From Halopseudomonas salina (GTDB lineage: Bacteria; Pseudomonadota; Gammaproteobacteria; Pseudomonadales; Pseudomonadaceae), in contig NZ_VTTI01000011.1 in NCBI RefSeq assembly GCF_008641105.1, forward strand, positions 1 through 64,000: a stretch of 64,000 nt of DNA. Direction: 5' to 3'. The first letter of the stretch is position 1. Each line of letters begins with the position of its first letter. The notes below the pieces were generated by a model. The model saw nothing but the letters and a program-made list of their open reading frames with translations, was not told where the DNA came from and made no database searches. Both the position numbers and the translations under genes were made by a program. Below, in pieces: positions 47,008 through 54,881 of the stretch.

Positions 47008-48189
47008 TCAGTCCTCAAGCCCGTGCGGGCAGGCCAGATCCGCCGGGTTTATTGCACTGCAGCATACCACCTGGTTTCTGCCATTTTCCTTGGCGGCATA
47101 GAGCGCACGGTCGGCCCGTGCCAGGGTCTCGCCGGTGTCTTCCTGGGGGAATGCCTCGGCCACGCCCACCGAAACAGTGACGCTGAAGTCGGCGGGTAGG
47201 CCCTTGAAGCGCAATCCCTCAATCGTCTTGCAGAGCCTCTCGGACTTGATTCGCGCGCCATGCAGTGCGGTTTGCGGAAGCACCAGCAGAAACTCCTCGC
47301 CGCCATAACGACCGAAGCTGTCTATGGCCCGCAGCTCGCCGACTACGGTTTTGGCCAGTTCACGGAGGATTTCGTCCCCGGCCTGGTGGCCATAGGTGTC
47401 GTTGACTTCCTTGAAGTGGTCCACATCCATGATGCCCAGGCTGAAGGCGCCGGGAGTGCGGCGGAATCGATTGGATTCCTCCGAAAGCGCCTGGACGATT
47501 CGCCGGCGGTTGTAGACGCCGGTCAACTCGTCAATGTTGACCAGCTCCTGGATGCGCTCCATGGCGTCCTGCAGCTCCTGGTTGCGCTGCCTGACCTTGT
47601 CGCGCAGGCTGCTGATGAAACCACCAATCAGTGCCACCTCTGCCAGTACCATGATGAAGACGAACAGCTGTACCAGCTCCAGACTGGCTTCCAACACCTG
47701 CGGGCGCCACTGCCAGAGGGCCAGATGCAACAGGCAATACTGGATAAGGAAGATGATACTGACCTGGATGAAATTGCGGACTTTCAACGCGAGAATCCCG
47801 TACAGCAGCGGGACTACCGTGATCAGTAGAAATATTGCACGGGCCTGGCCGGCCTCCAGAAAGAACATCAGCCAAAGAGCCGGCCATTGGCTGAGCGTGA
47901 TTTGCAGCATGGTCATGCTTGGGTCGCGCAGCTTCAGGTTGAGGTTCAGATGAATGCAGGCCCAGATCAGGCCGTTGACTACCAGGCTGAACAATAGGAA
48001 GTGGACGGCGATCGGGAGCGGGACCAGGCCCTGAAAGGCAAACAGCAGAACAACTAGAAAGGTTGCCAGGTAAGTAATGAAGGACATGCCCAGGCGGCGT
48101 TTGCGCAACGCCTGCGCAACAAGGTTGTTGGTGCCTGCTGCTTTTTCATGGGCGTGGTTACGGCCCCTGTCGAGCGGTGCAGTGTCCAT
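47008..48189 (-). CDS. Membrane diguanylate cyclase (GGDEF)
   Basis: The 393-residue protein has six or so membrane helices (about 35-190), a short coiled linker (about 195-218) and a C-terminal GGDEF domain that makes the second messenger cyclic di-GMP. The catalytic site is GGEEF (296-300), and the inhibitory I-site RxxD is present as RAID (287-290), so product feedback is expected. The membrane part is a sensor of unknown ligand. GGGAAA precedes ATG 48189. The 163-bp gap upstream of it, towards 48353, holds nothing I can call. Confidence 0.93.
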   Translation of the reverse strand: MDTAPLDRGRNHAHEKAAGTNNLVAQALRKRRLGMSFITYLATFLVVLLFAFQGLVPLPIAVHFLLFSLVVNGLIWACIHLNLNLKLRDPSMTMLQITLSQWPALWLMFFLEAGQARAIFLLITVVPLLYGILALKVRNFIQVSIIFLIQYCLLHLALWQWRPQVLEASLELVQLFVFIMVLAEVALIGGFISSLRDKVRQRNQELQDAMERIQELVNIDELTGVYNRRRIVQALSEESNRFRRTPGAFSLGIMDVDHFKEVNDTYGHQAGDEILRELAKTVVGELRAIDSFGRYGGEEFLLVLPQTALHGARIKSERLCKTIEGLRFKGLPADFSVTVSVGVAEAFPQEDTGETLARADRALYAAKENGRNQVVCCSAINPADLACPHGLED

Positions 48190-48352
48190 TGATGTTTCCC
48201 ATTCTTATTGTTTGTTGCCAGGGCGATTGCGGATGTGTCTCGCCAGCAAGTCAGTTGATGCTAGCCCTTTTTAGTGCAAATGATAACCACGAGCTTTGTA
48301 CCCTGTGAGGCGGTTCCGTTTCGGTGCTGGATTCTGGCTGCGCCGACCCTTG

Positions 48353-50086
48353 CTAGCGGGGCCAGAAGATGAGCATCAGCGCCAGGATGAAAGCCAGAAT
48401 GGCTGAAGTGAATTGCCAGAATTGCTGCGGGTTGCGCTCCATGAGGGGAGCACGGGTCCGATCGAGAAAGCGCTGCGTCGGGTTGCGCAGGTCGTAGATG
48501 AACTCCGACAGCTCCTGATAGCGTTTGTGAGGCTGAGGGTGCAGCGCCTTTTTCAGGACATCATCGATCCATGCCGGGATGTCCCGGCCCTCGTCCAGGA
48601 CCGATCTGTAGGTCAGGCGGCTTTGGGCTACCCGCGTGCGGGCCCTTGCGACCTCGACCCCATAGGGTAGGCGCCCGCTGAGCAGCTGGTAGGTGATCAC
48701 GGCGAGGGAAAACAGGTCGGAGCACGGCGAACCATGATCACCGACAAAATACTCGGGCGCGGTGTATTGCAGCGTGCCCAGAACGCTCTGATCGACGGCG
48801 GGCGGGGTCATCTCCATGATGCCGGCGACCTGTGTTGCGCCCAGATCAATGATCTTCACGGTGCCGTTACCATCGATCATCACATTCGCCGGCCGCAGGT
48901 CCTGATGGAGCATTTCCAGGCGGTGGAAGGCGCGCAGTCCCTGGGCGACCTGCTCGACGATGGTCCGCACGGTTTCCAGCTCGGGGCGCGGATTATCGAT
49001 CATCCACTGGGCCAGGGTCTGGCCTGCAACATACTCGTTGATGGTGTAAAGACAGCTTCGCCTGTGGCTGGACGTCGCTGCCTTGACCACATGGGCGTTG
49101 TCGATACGCCTGGCTATCCATTCCTCCATCAGGAAGCGCTCAAGGTATGCCGGGTCGTGGCGCATATCCATCGATGGTGTCTTGAGCGCCACGTAACCGC
49201 CTGTTTCGTTGTCCTGCGCCAGGTACACATGGCTGCGATTACTCTCGTGCAACGGCCGTATCACGGTGAATTGATCTATAACCATGCGCGCCTCCAGGTG
49301 AGGCGCAAAGGGTAGCCCGGTCAGTTGCCCGAGCAGCTCGGTGGCGTCCTGCTGTGCCGGCAGGCTGTCGACACGCACTATCTGTACGGTCAGGTTGTCA
49401 TCGCTACCCTGATCATAGGCCCTGATCAGGATCTGTTTTGCTGCGGCGTCCAGGTCGTGTGTATTGCTGGCTATCAGGTTGACCATGCTGGCTGGCGACA
49501 GATGCTCATGGATCCCGTCGGTGGTGAGTACAAAGACGTCGCCCTGTTCCAGCGCAAGGGTCCGGTAGTCGATTTCCACATGGGCTTCGATCCCCAGTGC
49601 GCGGCTCAGGTGGCTCTGATCGCGGGTTATCCAGAGGCGATGATCACTGGTCAGCTGTTCGATGCTAGTGCCGCGCAGGTGGTGAATGCGGGCGTCACCG
49701 ATATGAAAGAGGTGGGCGGTAGTTGACTTGAGAATCAGCGCGCTCAGCGTACAGATGTAGCCCTTCTCGCGGTCGTAACGGTACTGGCTCTGGCGAGTCT
49801 GGGCATGCAGCCAGGAGTTGGTGGCCATCAGAACCCGCTGGGCGGATTTCTTGACTGACCAGGCTTCGGACGTACAGTAATAATCCTCGAGAAAACCGGT
49901 CACTGCGGTCTGGCTGGCAATCTGGCTGACCTGACTGCTGCTGATGCCGTCGGCCAGCACAATGGCAATACCCTTGGTGACCAACTGCAGTTCATCGGGT
50001 ATACGCATACCATGGAAGTCCTGATTGACTTCCTTGCGGCCCTTCGCCGAGCAGTGTCCTGTGGATACGGTCAGTTGGTTGGGCAT
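48353..50086 (-). CDS. PP2C phosphatase / Ser-Thr protein kinase fusion, membrane-tailed
   Basis: The 577-residue protein joins an N-terminal PP2C-type phosphatase domain (about 5-240; metal-site motifs NQD, LADGIS, TTDGIHE and GSDDNLTV) to a eukaryotic-like kinase (about 270-535), ending in one membrane helix (about 556-574). The kinase has the ATP-binding Lys302 (VALK), the catalytic loop HQDLRPAN (Asp396, Asn401) and DLG at 414 in place of DFG. HQD replaces the usual HRD, so it may not need activation-loop phosphorylation. It follows the nitrite channel gene by 60 bp and is probably the last gene of the nirBD operon. Its targets are unknown. Confidence 0.9.
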   Translation of the reverse strand: MPNQLTVSTGHCSAKGRKEVNQDFHGMRIPDELQLVTKGIAIVLADGISSSQVSQIASQTAVTGFLEDYYCTSEAWSVKKSAQRVLMATNSWLHAQTRQSQYRYDREKGYICTLSALILKSTTAHLFHIGDARIHHLRGTSIEQLTSDHRLWITRDQSHLSRALGIEAHVEIDYRTLALEQGDVFVLTTDGIHEHLSPASMVNLIASNTHDLDAAAKQILIRAYDQGSDDNLTVQIVRVDSLPAQQDATELLGQLTGLPFAPHLEARMVIDQFTVIRPLHESNRSHVYLAQDNETGGYVALKTPSMDMRHDPAYLERFLMEEWIARRIDNAHVVKAATSSHRRSCLYTINEYVAGQTLAQWMIDNPRPELETVRTIVEQVAQGLRAFHRLEMLHQDLRPANVMIDGNGTVKIIDLGATQVAGIMEMTPPAVDQSVLGTLQYTAPEYFVGDHGSPCSDLFSLAVITYQLLSGRLPYGVEVARARTRVAQSRLTYRSVLDEGRDIPAWIDDVLKKALHPQPHKRYQELSEFIYDLRNPTQRFLDRTRAPLMERNPQQFWQFTSAILAFILALMLIFWPR

Positions 50087-50146
50087 GGTGTCCTGACTTG
50101 AGTGCTGGGCCCCGGCCAGTTCCGGGCCGGGGTGGGCTGGTTTGAT

Positions 50147-50959
50147 TCAGGCGGGAACGCGTTTGACGCCGGTGCGTATATGGGTGGCATAGAGCGTCAG
50201 GCCGGTCAGCGACAAGCCGCCGATCAGATTACCGATTACCACGGGTAACTCGTTCCAGATCAGATAATCCATGATCGAGAAGTTACCGCCGAGCATCAGG
50301 CCGGAGGGGAACAGGAACATGTTGACCACCGAATGCTCGAAGCCCATACCGAAGAACAACATGATCGGCATCCACATGGCGATGACCTTGCCACTGACGG
50401 TGGTCGAGATCATGGCGCCGACCACGCCCAGCGAGACCATCCAGTTACAGAGCACGCCGCGAATGAAGATGGTCGCCATGCCGCCTGCGCCGTATTCCTT
50501 GTAGCCAACAGTGCGTCCTTCGCCGATATCTCCGATGATCTGACCAACCGCATCCGGCGCCTTGGTAAAGCCGTAGGTGAAAACAATCGCCATCAGAAAC
50601 GCAACAGTCAGCGCACCGGCAAAGTTACCGGTAAAGACCAGGCCCCAGTTTTTCAGGATTCCGCCGACGGTCACCCCGGGGCGCTTGTCGAACAGGGCCA
50701 GGGGTGTGAGAACAAAGACCCCGGTCAGCAGGTCGAAGCCCATCAGGTACAGAATGCAGAAGCCCACTGGAAACAGAATCGCGCCGATTATCGGATAGCC
50801 TGTCTGCACCGTGACTGTGACAGCAAATACCGCGGCAATGGCAAGAATGGCACCGGCCATGAACGCGCGGATAAGCGCATCACGCGGCGCCATGAATACT
50901 TTCGACTCACCGGCGTCGATCATCTTGGTGACGAATTCGGAGGGAATGAGATAGGACAT
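50147..50959 (-). CDS. Formate/nitrite transporter (FNT family, NirC-like)
   Basis: The 270-residue protein is an FNT channel with six membrane helices in the aquaporin-like fold. Recognisable are GFDLLTGVFVLTPLA and VLCNWMVSLGV, the latter a family signature (LxCNWxV). Given nirB and nirD directly upstream, nitrite is the probable substrate, though FNT channels also carry formate or hydrosulfide. It lies 38 bp after nirD and 60 bp before the kinase gene. The ATG has AGAGAAAC upstream. Confidence 0.9.
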   Translation of the reverse strand: MSYLIPSEFVTKMIDAGESKVFMAPRDALIRAFMAGAILAIAAVFAVTVTVQTGYPIIGAILFPVGFCILYLMGFDLLTGVFVLTPLALFDKRPGVTVGGILKNWGLVFTGNFAGALTVAFLMAIVFTYGFTKAPDAVGQIIGDIGEGRTVGYKEYGAGGMATIFIRGVLCNWMVSLGVVGAMISTTVSGKVIAMWMPIMLFFGMGFEHSVVNMFLFPSGLMLGGNFSIMDYLIWNELPVVIGNLIGGLSLTGLTLYATHIRTGVKRVPA

Positions 50960-50997
50960 GAAGTTTCTCTTTGCAGGGAAGGAAGGAGCCGCGCCGA

Positions 50998-51372
50998 TTA
51001 GGACGCGGTTTGTATTTCGACGGCATCACCCTTCAGGCGGGCGGGCCATACACGTAGCTGCTGTTCGGGGTATTCCAGGCAGGCACCGTCCGCCAGGCGA
51101 TAATGCTGTTTGTACAGGGGCGAGGCGATCACCAGCCCGCCCTTGAGATGGCCGATGATGCCGCGGCCAATGACGTTCGCGCCGGATTTGGGGTCGCGGT
51201 TTTCCACGGCAAATACCTGTTCGCCCTCATCGGTTTGCGGCAGGTGGAAAAGCGCGACCTGAGCGCCATCGAGCCAGACGACGACCCCCGAGTTGGCAAC
51301 AAGATCCTTGCGGCTGCAGACCGCTTGCCAGTCTCCCGTCAGGCGGTGAGCTACGGTATTGGAATGGGTCAT
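50998..51372 (-). CDS. nirD: Assimilatory nitrite reductase small subunit
   Basis: NirD is the Rieske-like small subunit of NADH-dependent nitrite reductase. The 124-residue protein has the core WQAVCSRKDL, GAQVALFHLP, FAVENRDPKSGANVIGRGI and LASPLYKQHY-like segment (VIASPLYKQHY). As usual for NirD, the Cys/His cluster ligands of true Rieske proteins are absent. Its ATG overlaps the nirB stop as TGATG, so the subunits are made in a coupled way. Confidence 0.95.
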   Translation of the reverse strand: MTHSNTVAHRLTGDWQAVCSRKDLVANSGVVVWLDGAQVALFHLPQTDEGEQVFAVENRDPKSGANVIGRGIIGHLKGGLVIASPLYKQHYRLADGACLEYPEQQLRVWPARLKGDAVEIQTAS

Positions 51373-53930
51373 CAGAGGATCTCCTCGGTAACGGGAATCA
51401 AGTGAAGCTCGGAGGCCCGGGCCGGTCGGATCTGGCCGCGTTCCTTGACGAAATGAATATCCGGATCGCCGCGCTCATCGTTGACGAAAGTGCGAAAACG
51501 CTTGAGCTTTTCCGGATCCTTGAGGGCGTTGGCCCATTCGCATTCATAGCGGTCGACGACCAGCTGCATTTGCGCTTCAAGCTCGGCTGCTAGTCCCAGG
51601 CTGTCATCAATGATCACCTCCTTGAGGTAATCAAGGCCGCCTTCCAGGCTTTCACGCCACACGGATGTGCGCTGCAGACGGTCGGCGGTGCGCACGTAGA
51701 ACATCAGATAGCGGTCGATGTAGCGGATCAGGGTGGCGTCATCCAGGTCCGTGGCAAAGAGTTCGGCGTGCCGCGGCCGCATGCCACCATTGCCTGATAC
51801 ATAGAGGTTCCAGCCGTTTTCGGTGGCGATCACACCGATGTCCTTGCTCTGCGCCTCGGCGCATTCGCGGGTACAACCCGATACACCGAACTTGATCTTG
51901 TGCGGCGAGCGCAGGCCCTTGTAGCGATCCTCGAGTCTGATTGCCATGCCGACACTGTCCTGTACCCCGTAGCGGCACCAGGTGCTGCCCACGCAGGATT
52001 TGACCGTGCGCAGGGACTTGCCATACGCATGCCCGGTCTCGAAACCGGCATCGATCAGCTCCGCCCAGATATCCGGCAGCTCATGCAGTTGTGCACCAAA
52101 CAGGTCGATACGCTGACCGCCGGTGATCTTGGTGTAGAGATCGTATTTCTTGGCGACCGCGCCTATGGCAATCAGTTTGTCGGGAGTGATTTCACCGCCG
52201 GCGATACGTGGTACCACGGAGTAGGTGCCGTTCTTCTGCATGTTGGCCATGAAGGTGTCGTTGGTGTCCTGCAGTGGCACCAGCAGCGGATCGGTGATTG
52301 GCGCATTCCAGCAGGAGGCGAGGATCGAGCCCACCGCCGGTTTGCAGATATCGCAACCGGTGTGTCCACGACCGTGGCTGGAAAGTAATGCTTCGAAGCT
52401 GGTGATGCCCTCGACCCGGACAATGGCGTACAACTCCTGACGGGTATGCGCGAAGTGTTCGCACAGGCTCTTGTCTACTTCGACGCCGCGGGCGCTGAGT
52501 TCATGCTCGAACACCTGCTTGAGCAAGGCGGTGCAGCCACCACACCCGGTGGCTGCCCTGGTGGTGTTTTTCAGCTCGCCAAGATCGGTACAACCGGCAT
52601 CAACCGAGCAGCAGATGGCCCCCTTGCTGACGTTGTGACAGGAGCAGATGGTGGCCGTGTCGGGCAACGCATCGGCACCCAGGGTGGGCGCTCCGTTTGA
52701 CGTGGGCAGGATCAGGCCCGACGGATCCGCAGGCAGATCGATCCTATTCTGACAATATTGTAAGAGCGTGTCGTAGTAGCTGTTATCGCCCACCAGCACG
52801 GCGCCAAGCACCTTCTTGCCATCGGCGGAAACTACCAGGCGACTGTAGCTGGAGTTGGTTTCGTCGATAAAGCGGTAGCTCTTGGCGCCTTCGGTGGCGG
52901 CGTGGGCGTCGCCGATCGAACCGACATCCACCCCCAGCAACTTGAGCTTGGTGGACATGTCTGCACCGGCAAAGGATTCATGGGGCTGGCCGGTCAGTTG
53001 CAACGCCAGGTTGCGCGCCATGCTGTAACCCGGGGCGACCAGGCCGAAGCACATACCATTCCAGGCAGCGCACTCGCCGATAGCGAAGATCGCCGGGTCG
53101 CTGGTGCGGTAGTCGTCGTCGATGGCGATGCCACCGCGAGGGCCGAGCTCAAGATCTGCACTACGCCCCAGGGCGTCCTGTGGGCGAATGCCGGCCGAGA
53201 AAACGATCAGATCGGTCTCCAGAAACTCACCGCCTTTGAAGTTCATGCGGTAGCGGTATTCCTCGCCAGCGATTATCTCCTCGGTGGCGCAGCCCAGGTG
53301 TACACCCACACCCAGGGACTCGATTCGGGCACGCAATGCGGCACCGCCCTCGTCATCCAGCTGGACCGGCATCAGGCGCGGCGCAAACTCCACCACGTGG
53401 GCTTCCAGGCCCAGGGATTTGAGCGCGTTGGCGGCTTCCAGACCCAGCAGACCGCCGCCGACCACAACGCCTCGGCGCGCACCGCTGGCCGCCGCCTGAA
53501 TACCGTCCAGGTCTTCCAGGGTGCGGTAGACCAGGCGCGAATCGCCCTCGGCTCCGGTGATGGGCGGCACGAAAGGATAGGAGCCTGTTGCCAGGATCAG
53601 CTGGTCGTAAGCCTGTCGGCCGTTGCGGGTAATGACTTCCTTGCGCGAACGGTCGATATCCAGCACCTGTACGCCGAGATGCAGCTGGACTCCATGGGTG
53701 GCATACAGTTCGGCATCGCAGAGGGCCAGGGATTCGGCATCGCGCCCGCCGAAATATTCTGACAGATGTACGCGGTCATAGGCACGCTGATGCTCCTCAC
53801 CGTATACATGCAGCTCGTATTGGGTGAGGGCGCCGCGCTCTATCAGCTGTTCAACACAATGGTGTCCGACCATGCCGTTGCCGATAATCACGAGTGTCTC
53901 TTTGTTGCCTGACCTGGTGTTGGAGCTCAT
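51372..53930 (-). CDS. nirB: Assimilatory nitrite reductase large subunit
   Basis: NirB reduces nitrite to ammonium with NADH. The 852-residue protein has an FAD/NAD domain (GNGMVGHH at about 18-25, GGGLLGLEAA near 160), a BFD-like [2Fe-2S] region (CSCHNVSKG with GCGGC), and a C-terminal ferredoxin-like and siroheme/[4Fe-4S] part with CVGSTWCRYG and GCTRECAEAQ holding the cluster cysteines. ATG 53930 is preceded by CGGAGGAAAGGCT, an excellent ribosome site, so the open frame back to 53978 is not used. It heads the operon nirB-nirD-FNT-kinase. A leader with hexaloops and a terminator, and a sigma-54 promoter, lie upstream. Confidence 0.96.
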   Translation of the reverse strand: MSSNTRSGNKETLVIIGNGMVGHHCVEQLIERGALTQYELHVYGEEHQRAYDRVHLSEYFGGRDAESLALCDAELYATHGVQLHLGVQVLDIDRSRKEVITRNGRQAYDQLILATGSYPFVPPITGAEGDSRLVYRTLEDLDGIQAAASGARRGVVVGGGLLGLEAANALKSLGLEAHVVEFAPRLMPVQLDDEGGAALRARIESLGVGVHLGCATEEIIAGEEYRYRMNFKGGEFLETDLIVFSAGIRPQDALGRSADLELGPRGGIAIDDDYRTSDPAIFAIGECAAWNGMCFGLVAPGYSMARNLALQLTGQPHESFAGADMSTKLKLLGVDVGSIGDAHAATEGAKSYRFIDETNSSYSRLVVSADGKKVLGAVLVGDNSYYDTLLQYCQNRIDLPADPSGLILPTSNGAPTLGADALPDTATICSCHNVSKGAICCSVDAGCTDLGELKNTTRAATGCGGCTALLKQVFEHELSARGVEVDKSLCEHFAHTRQELYAIVRVEGITSFEALLSSHGRGHTGCDICKPAVGSILASCWNAPITDPLLVPLQDTNDTFMANMQKNGTYSVVPRIAGGEITPDKLIAIGAVAKKYDLYTKITGGQRIDLFGAQLHELPDIWAELIDAGFETGHAYGKSLRTVKSCVGSTWCRYGVQDSVGMAIRLEDRYKGLRSPHKIKFGVSGCTRECAEAQSKDIGVIATENGWNLYVSGNGGMRPRHAELFATDLDDATLIRYIDRYLMFYVRTADRLQRTSVWRESLEGGLDYLKEVIIDDSLGLAAELEAQMQLVVDRYECEWANALKDPEKLKRFRTFVNDERGDPDIHFVKERGQIRPARASELHLIPVTEEIL

Positions 53931-53973
53931 AGCCTTTCCTCCGTTCCAGCCGCTGCCGATGGCAGTGACCCAA

Positions 53974-54018
53974 AACAAAAAAAGGCGCCTGAAGCTGGTG
54001 TCAGCTTCAGGCGCCTTT
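53974..54018 (-). terminator. Attenuator terminator in the nirB leader
   Basis: On the minus strand AAAGGCGCCTGAAGCTG (54018-54002) pairs with CAGCTTCAGGCGCCTTT (53997-53981) across a 4-nt loop: a perfect 17-bp stem followed by a T-rich tract. It ends about 45 nt before the nirB ATG, so it lies within the leader and must be bypassed for expression. It could also end any transcript in the opposite direction less well. Confidence 0.9.
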
Positions 54019-54054
54019 GCCTGATATTCATGGGTTGTTTACAGTGGGTGAGTG

Positions 54055-54103
54055 CCTGGCCACGCTGCCTGGTTCACCGGCCCGGGAAAAGTCGTCATTG
54101 ACC
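54055..54103 (-). promoter_or_regulatory. Tandem hexaloop hairpins: ANTAR antiterminator target
   Basis: Two hairpins with 6-nt loops lie upstream of the terminator on the minus strand. P1 (54103-54090): GGTC, loop AATGAC, GACT. P2 (54072-54055): CCAGGC, loop AGCGTG, GCCAGG (one A-A mismatch in the stem). Both loops have A at position 1 and G at position 4, the recognition pattern of ANTAR-domain RNA-binding proteins such as NasR and NasT. They predict nitrate/nitrite-dependent antitermination of nirB. No nasT or nasS gene lies in this window. Confidence 0.75.
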
Positions 54104-54149
54104 GCCGGGGTTGTCCGGACACCTTGATGGCCGGAGATATTTTGTAACC

Positions 54150-54165
54150 AGCAACTTGCGTGCCA
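54150..54165 (-). promoter_or_regulatory. Sigma-54 (RpoN) promoter of the nirB operon
   Basis: The minus strand reads TGGCACGCAAGTTGCT, an exact fit to the -24/-12 consensus TGGCACG-N4-TTGCW. Transcription should start near 54139, giving a leader of about 210 nt that holds both hexaloops and the terminator. NtrC is the expected activator under nitrogen limitation; I did not find a clear NtrC site upstream. Confidence 0.85.
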
Positions 54166-54407
54166 GGAGATTGCTTCGGGACCGGCTCCGGCCGGAGTCC
54201 TGTTAGCGAGCTGCTGCCCAGGCCGCATGTGCCGGGACTGTGCGAGCTCCTCCTGGCTGAGGTAATGCCAAAGCTTCAACGCAGACTGTTGGATTCGGCA
54301 GGTCGAGTTGGCCTGGTGGCTGGTCCATACGGGTGCGCAGAGCACAATAAATCCCTTTTTTGGTGCGGCTGCTGGCCGGTGCCCACCCTCATGACAGAGA
54401 CACGATA

Positions 54408-54881
54408 GTGACGACACGACTGATAACGCTTGAAGGCTATGCACGCCTGAAGGAAGAGCTGGATTACCTGTGGCGGGAAAAGCGACCCGATACCACGCGC
54501 AAGGTGACCTGGGCCGCATCGCTTGGCGACCGCAGTGAAAATGCCGATTATCAGTACAACAAGAAGCTGCTGCGCGAGATCGACCGGCGGGTGCGCTATC
54601 TGCGCAAGCGCATCGAGGATCTTAAGGTGGTAGAGCACCGGCAGGAGCAGGAGGGCAGGGTGTTCTTTGGTGCCTGGGTCGAGGTGGAGAGCGACGAGGG
54701 TGTCCAGCGCCGCTTCCGGATCGTAGGTTACGATGAGATTTTTGGCCGCAGGGACTATATCTCGATCGACTCACCCATGGCGCGTGCCTTACTGGGCAAG
54801 TCGGTCGGGGATGAGGCCGTGGTGGTCACCCCCGAGGGTGAGATGGGCTGGGTGATCAATGCGATCGATTACAGCGCCTAG
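54408..54881 (+). CDS. greB: Transcription elongation factor GreB
   Basis: GreB rescues backtracked RNA polymerase by stimulating cleavage of the nascent RNA. The 157-residue protein has an N-terminal coiled coil with the GreB-type tip (ASLGDRSENADYQYNKK, with the acidic Asp and Glu at the tip) and a C-terminal FKBP-like domain (FRIVGYDEIFGRRDYISIDS). The basic patch RRVRYLRKRIE is typical of GreB rather than GreA. GTG 54408 is the start; a five-codon ORF from ATG 54391 ends in TAG overlapping it. The stop codon overlaps that of the convergent permease gene. Confidence 0.95.
   Translation: MTTRLITLEGYARLKEELDYLWREKRPDTTRKVTWAASLGDRSENADYQYNKKLLREIDRRVRYLRKRIEDLKVVEHRQEQEGRVFFGAWVEVESDEGVQRRFRIVGYDEIFGRRDYISIDSPMARALLGKSVGDEAVVVTPEGEMGWVINAIDYSA

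Noticed and set aside
54391..54408. Five-codon ORF overlapping the greB start
   Set aside because: There is no ribosome site before it; it may only reflect chance, although the overlap could aid GTG initiation.
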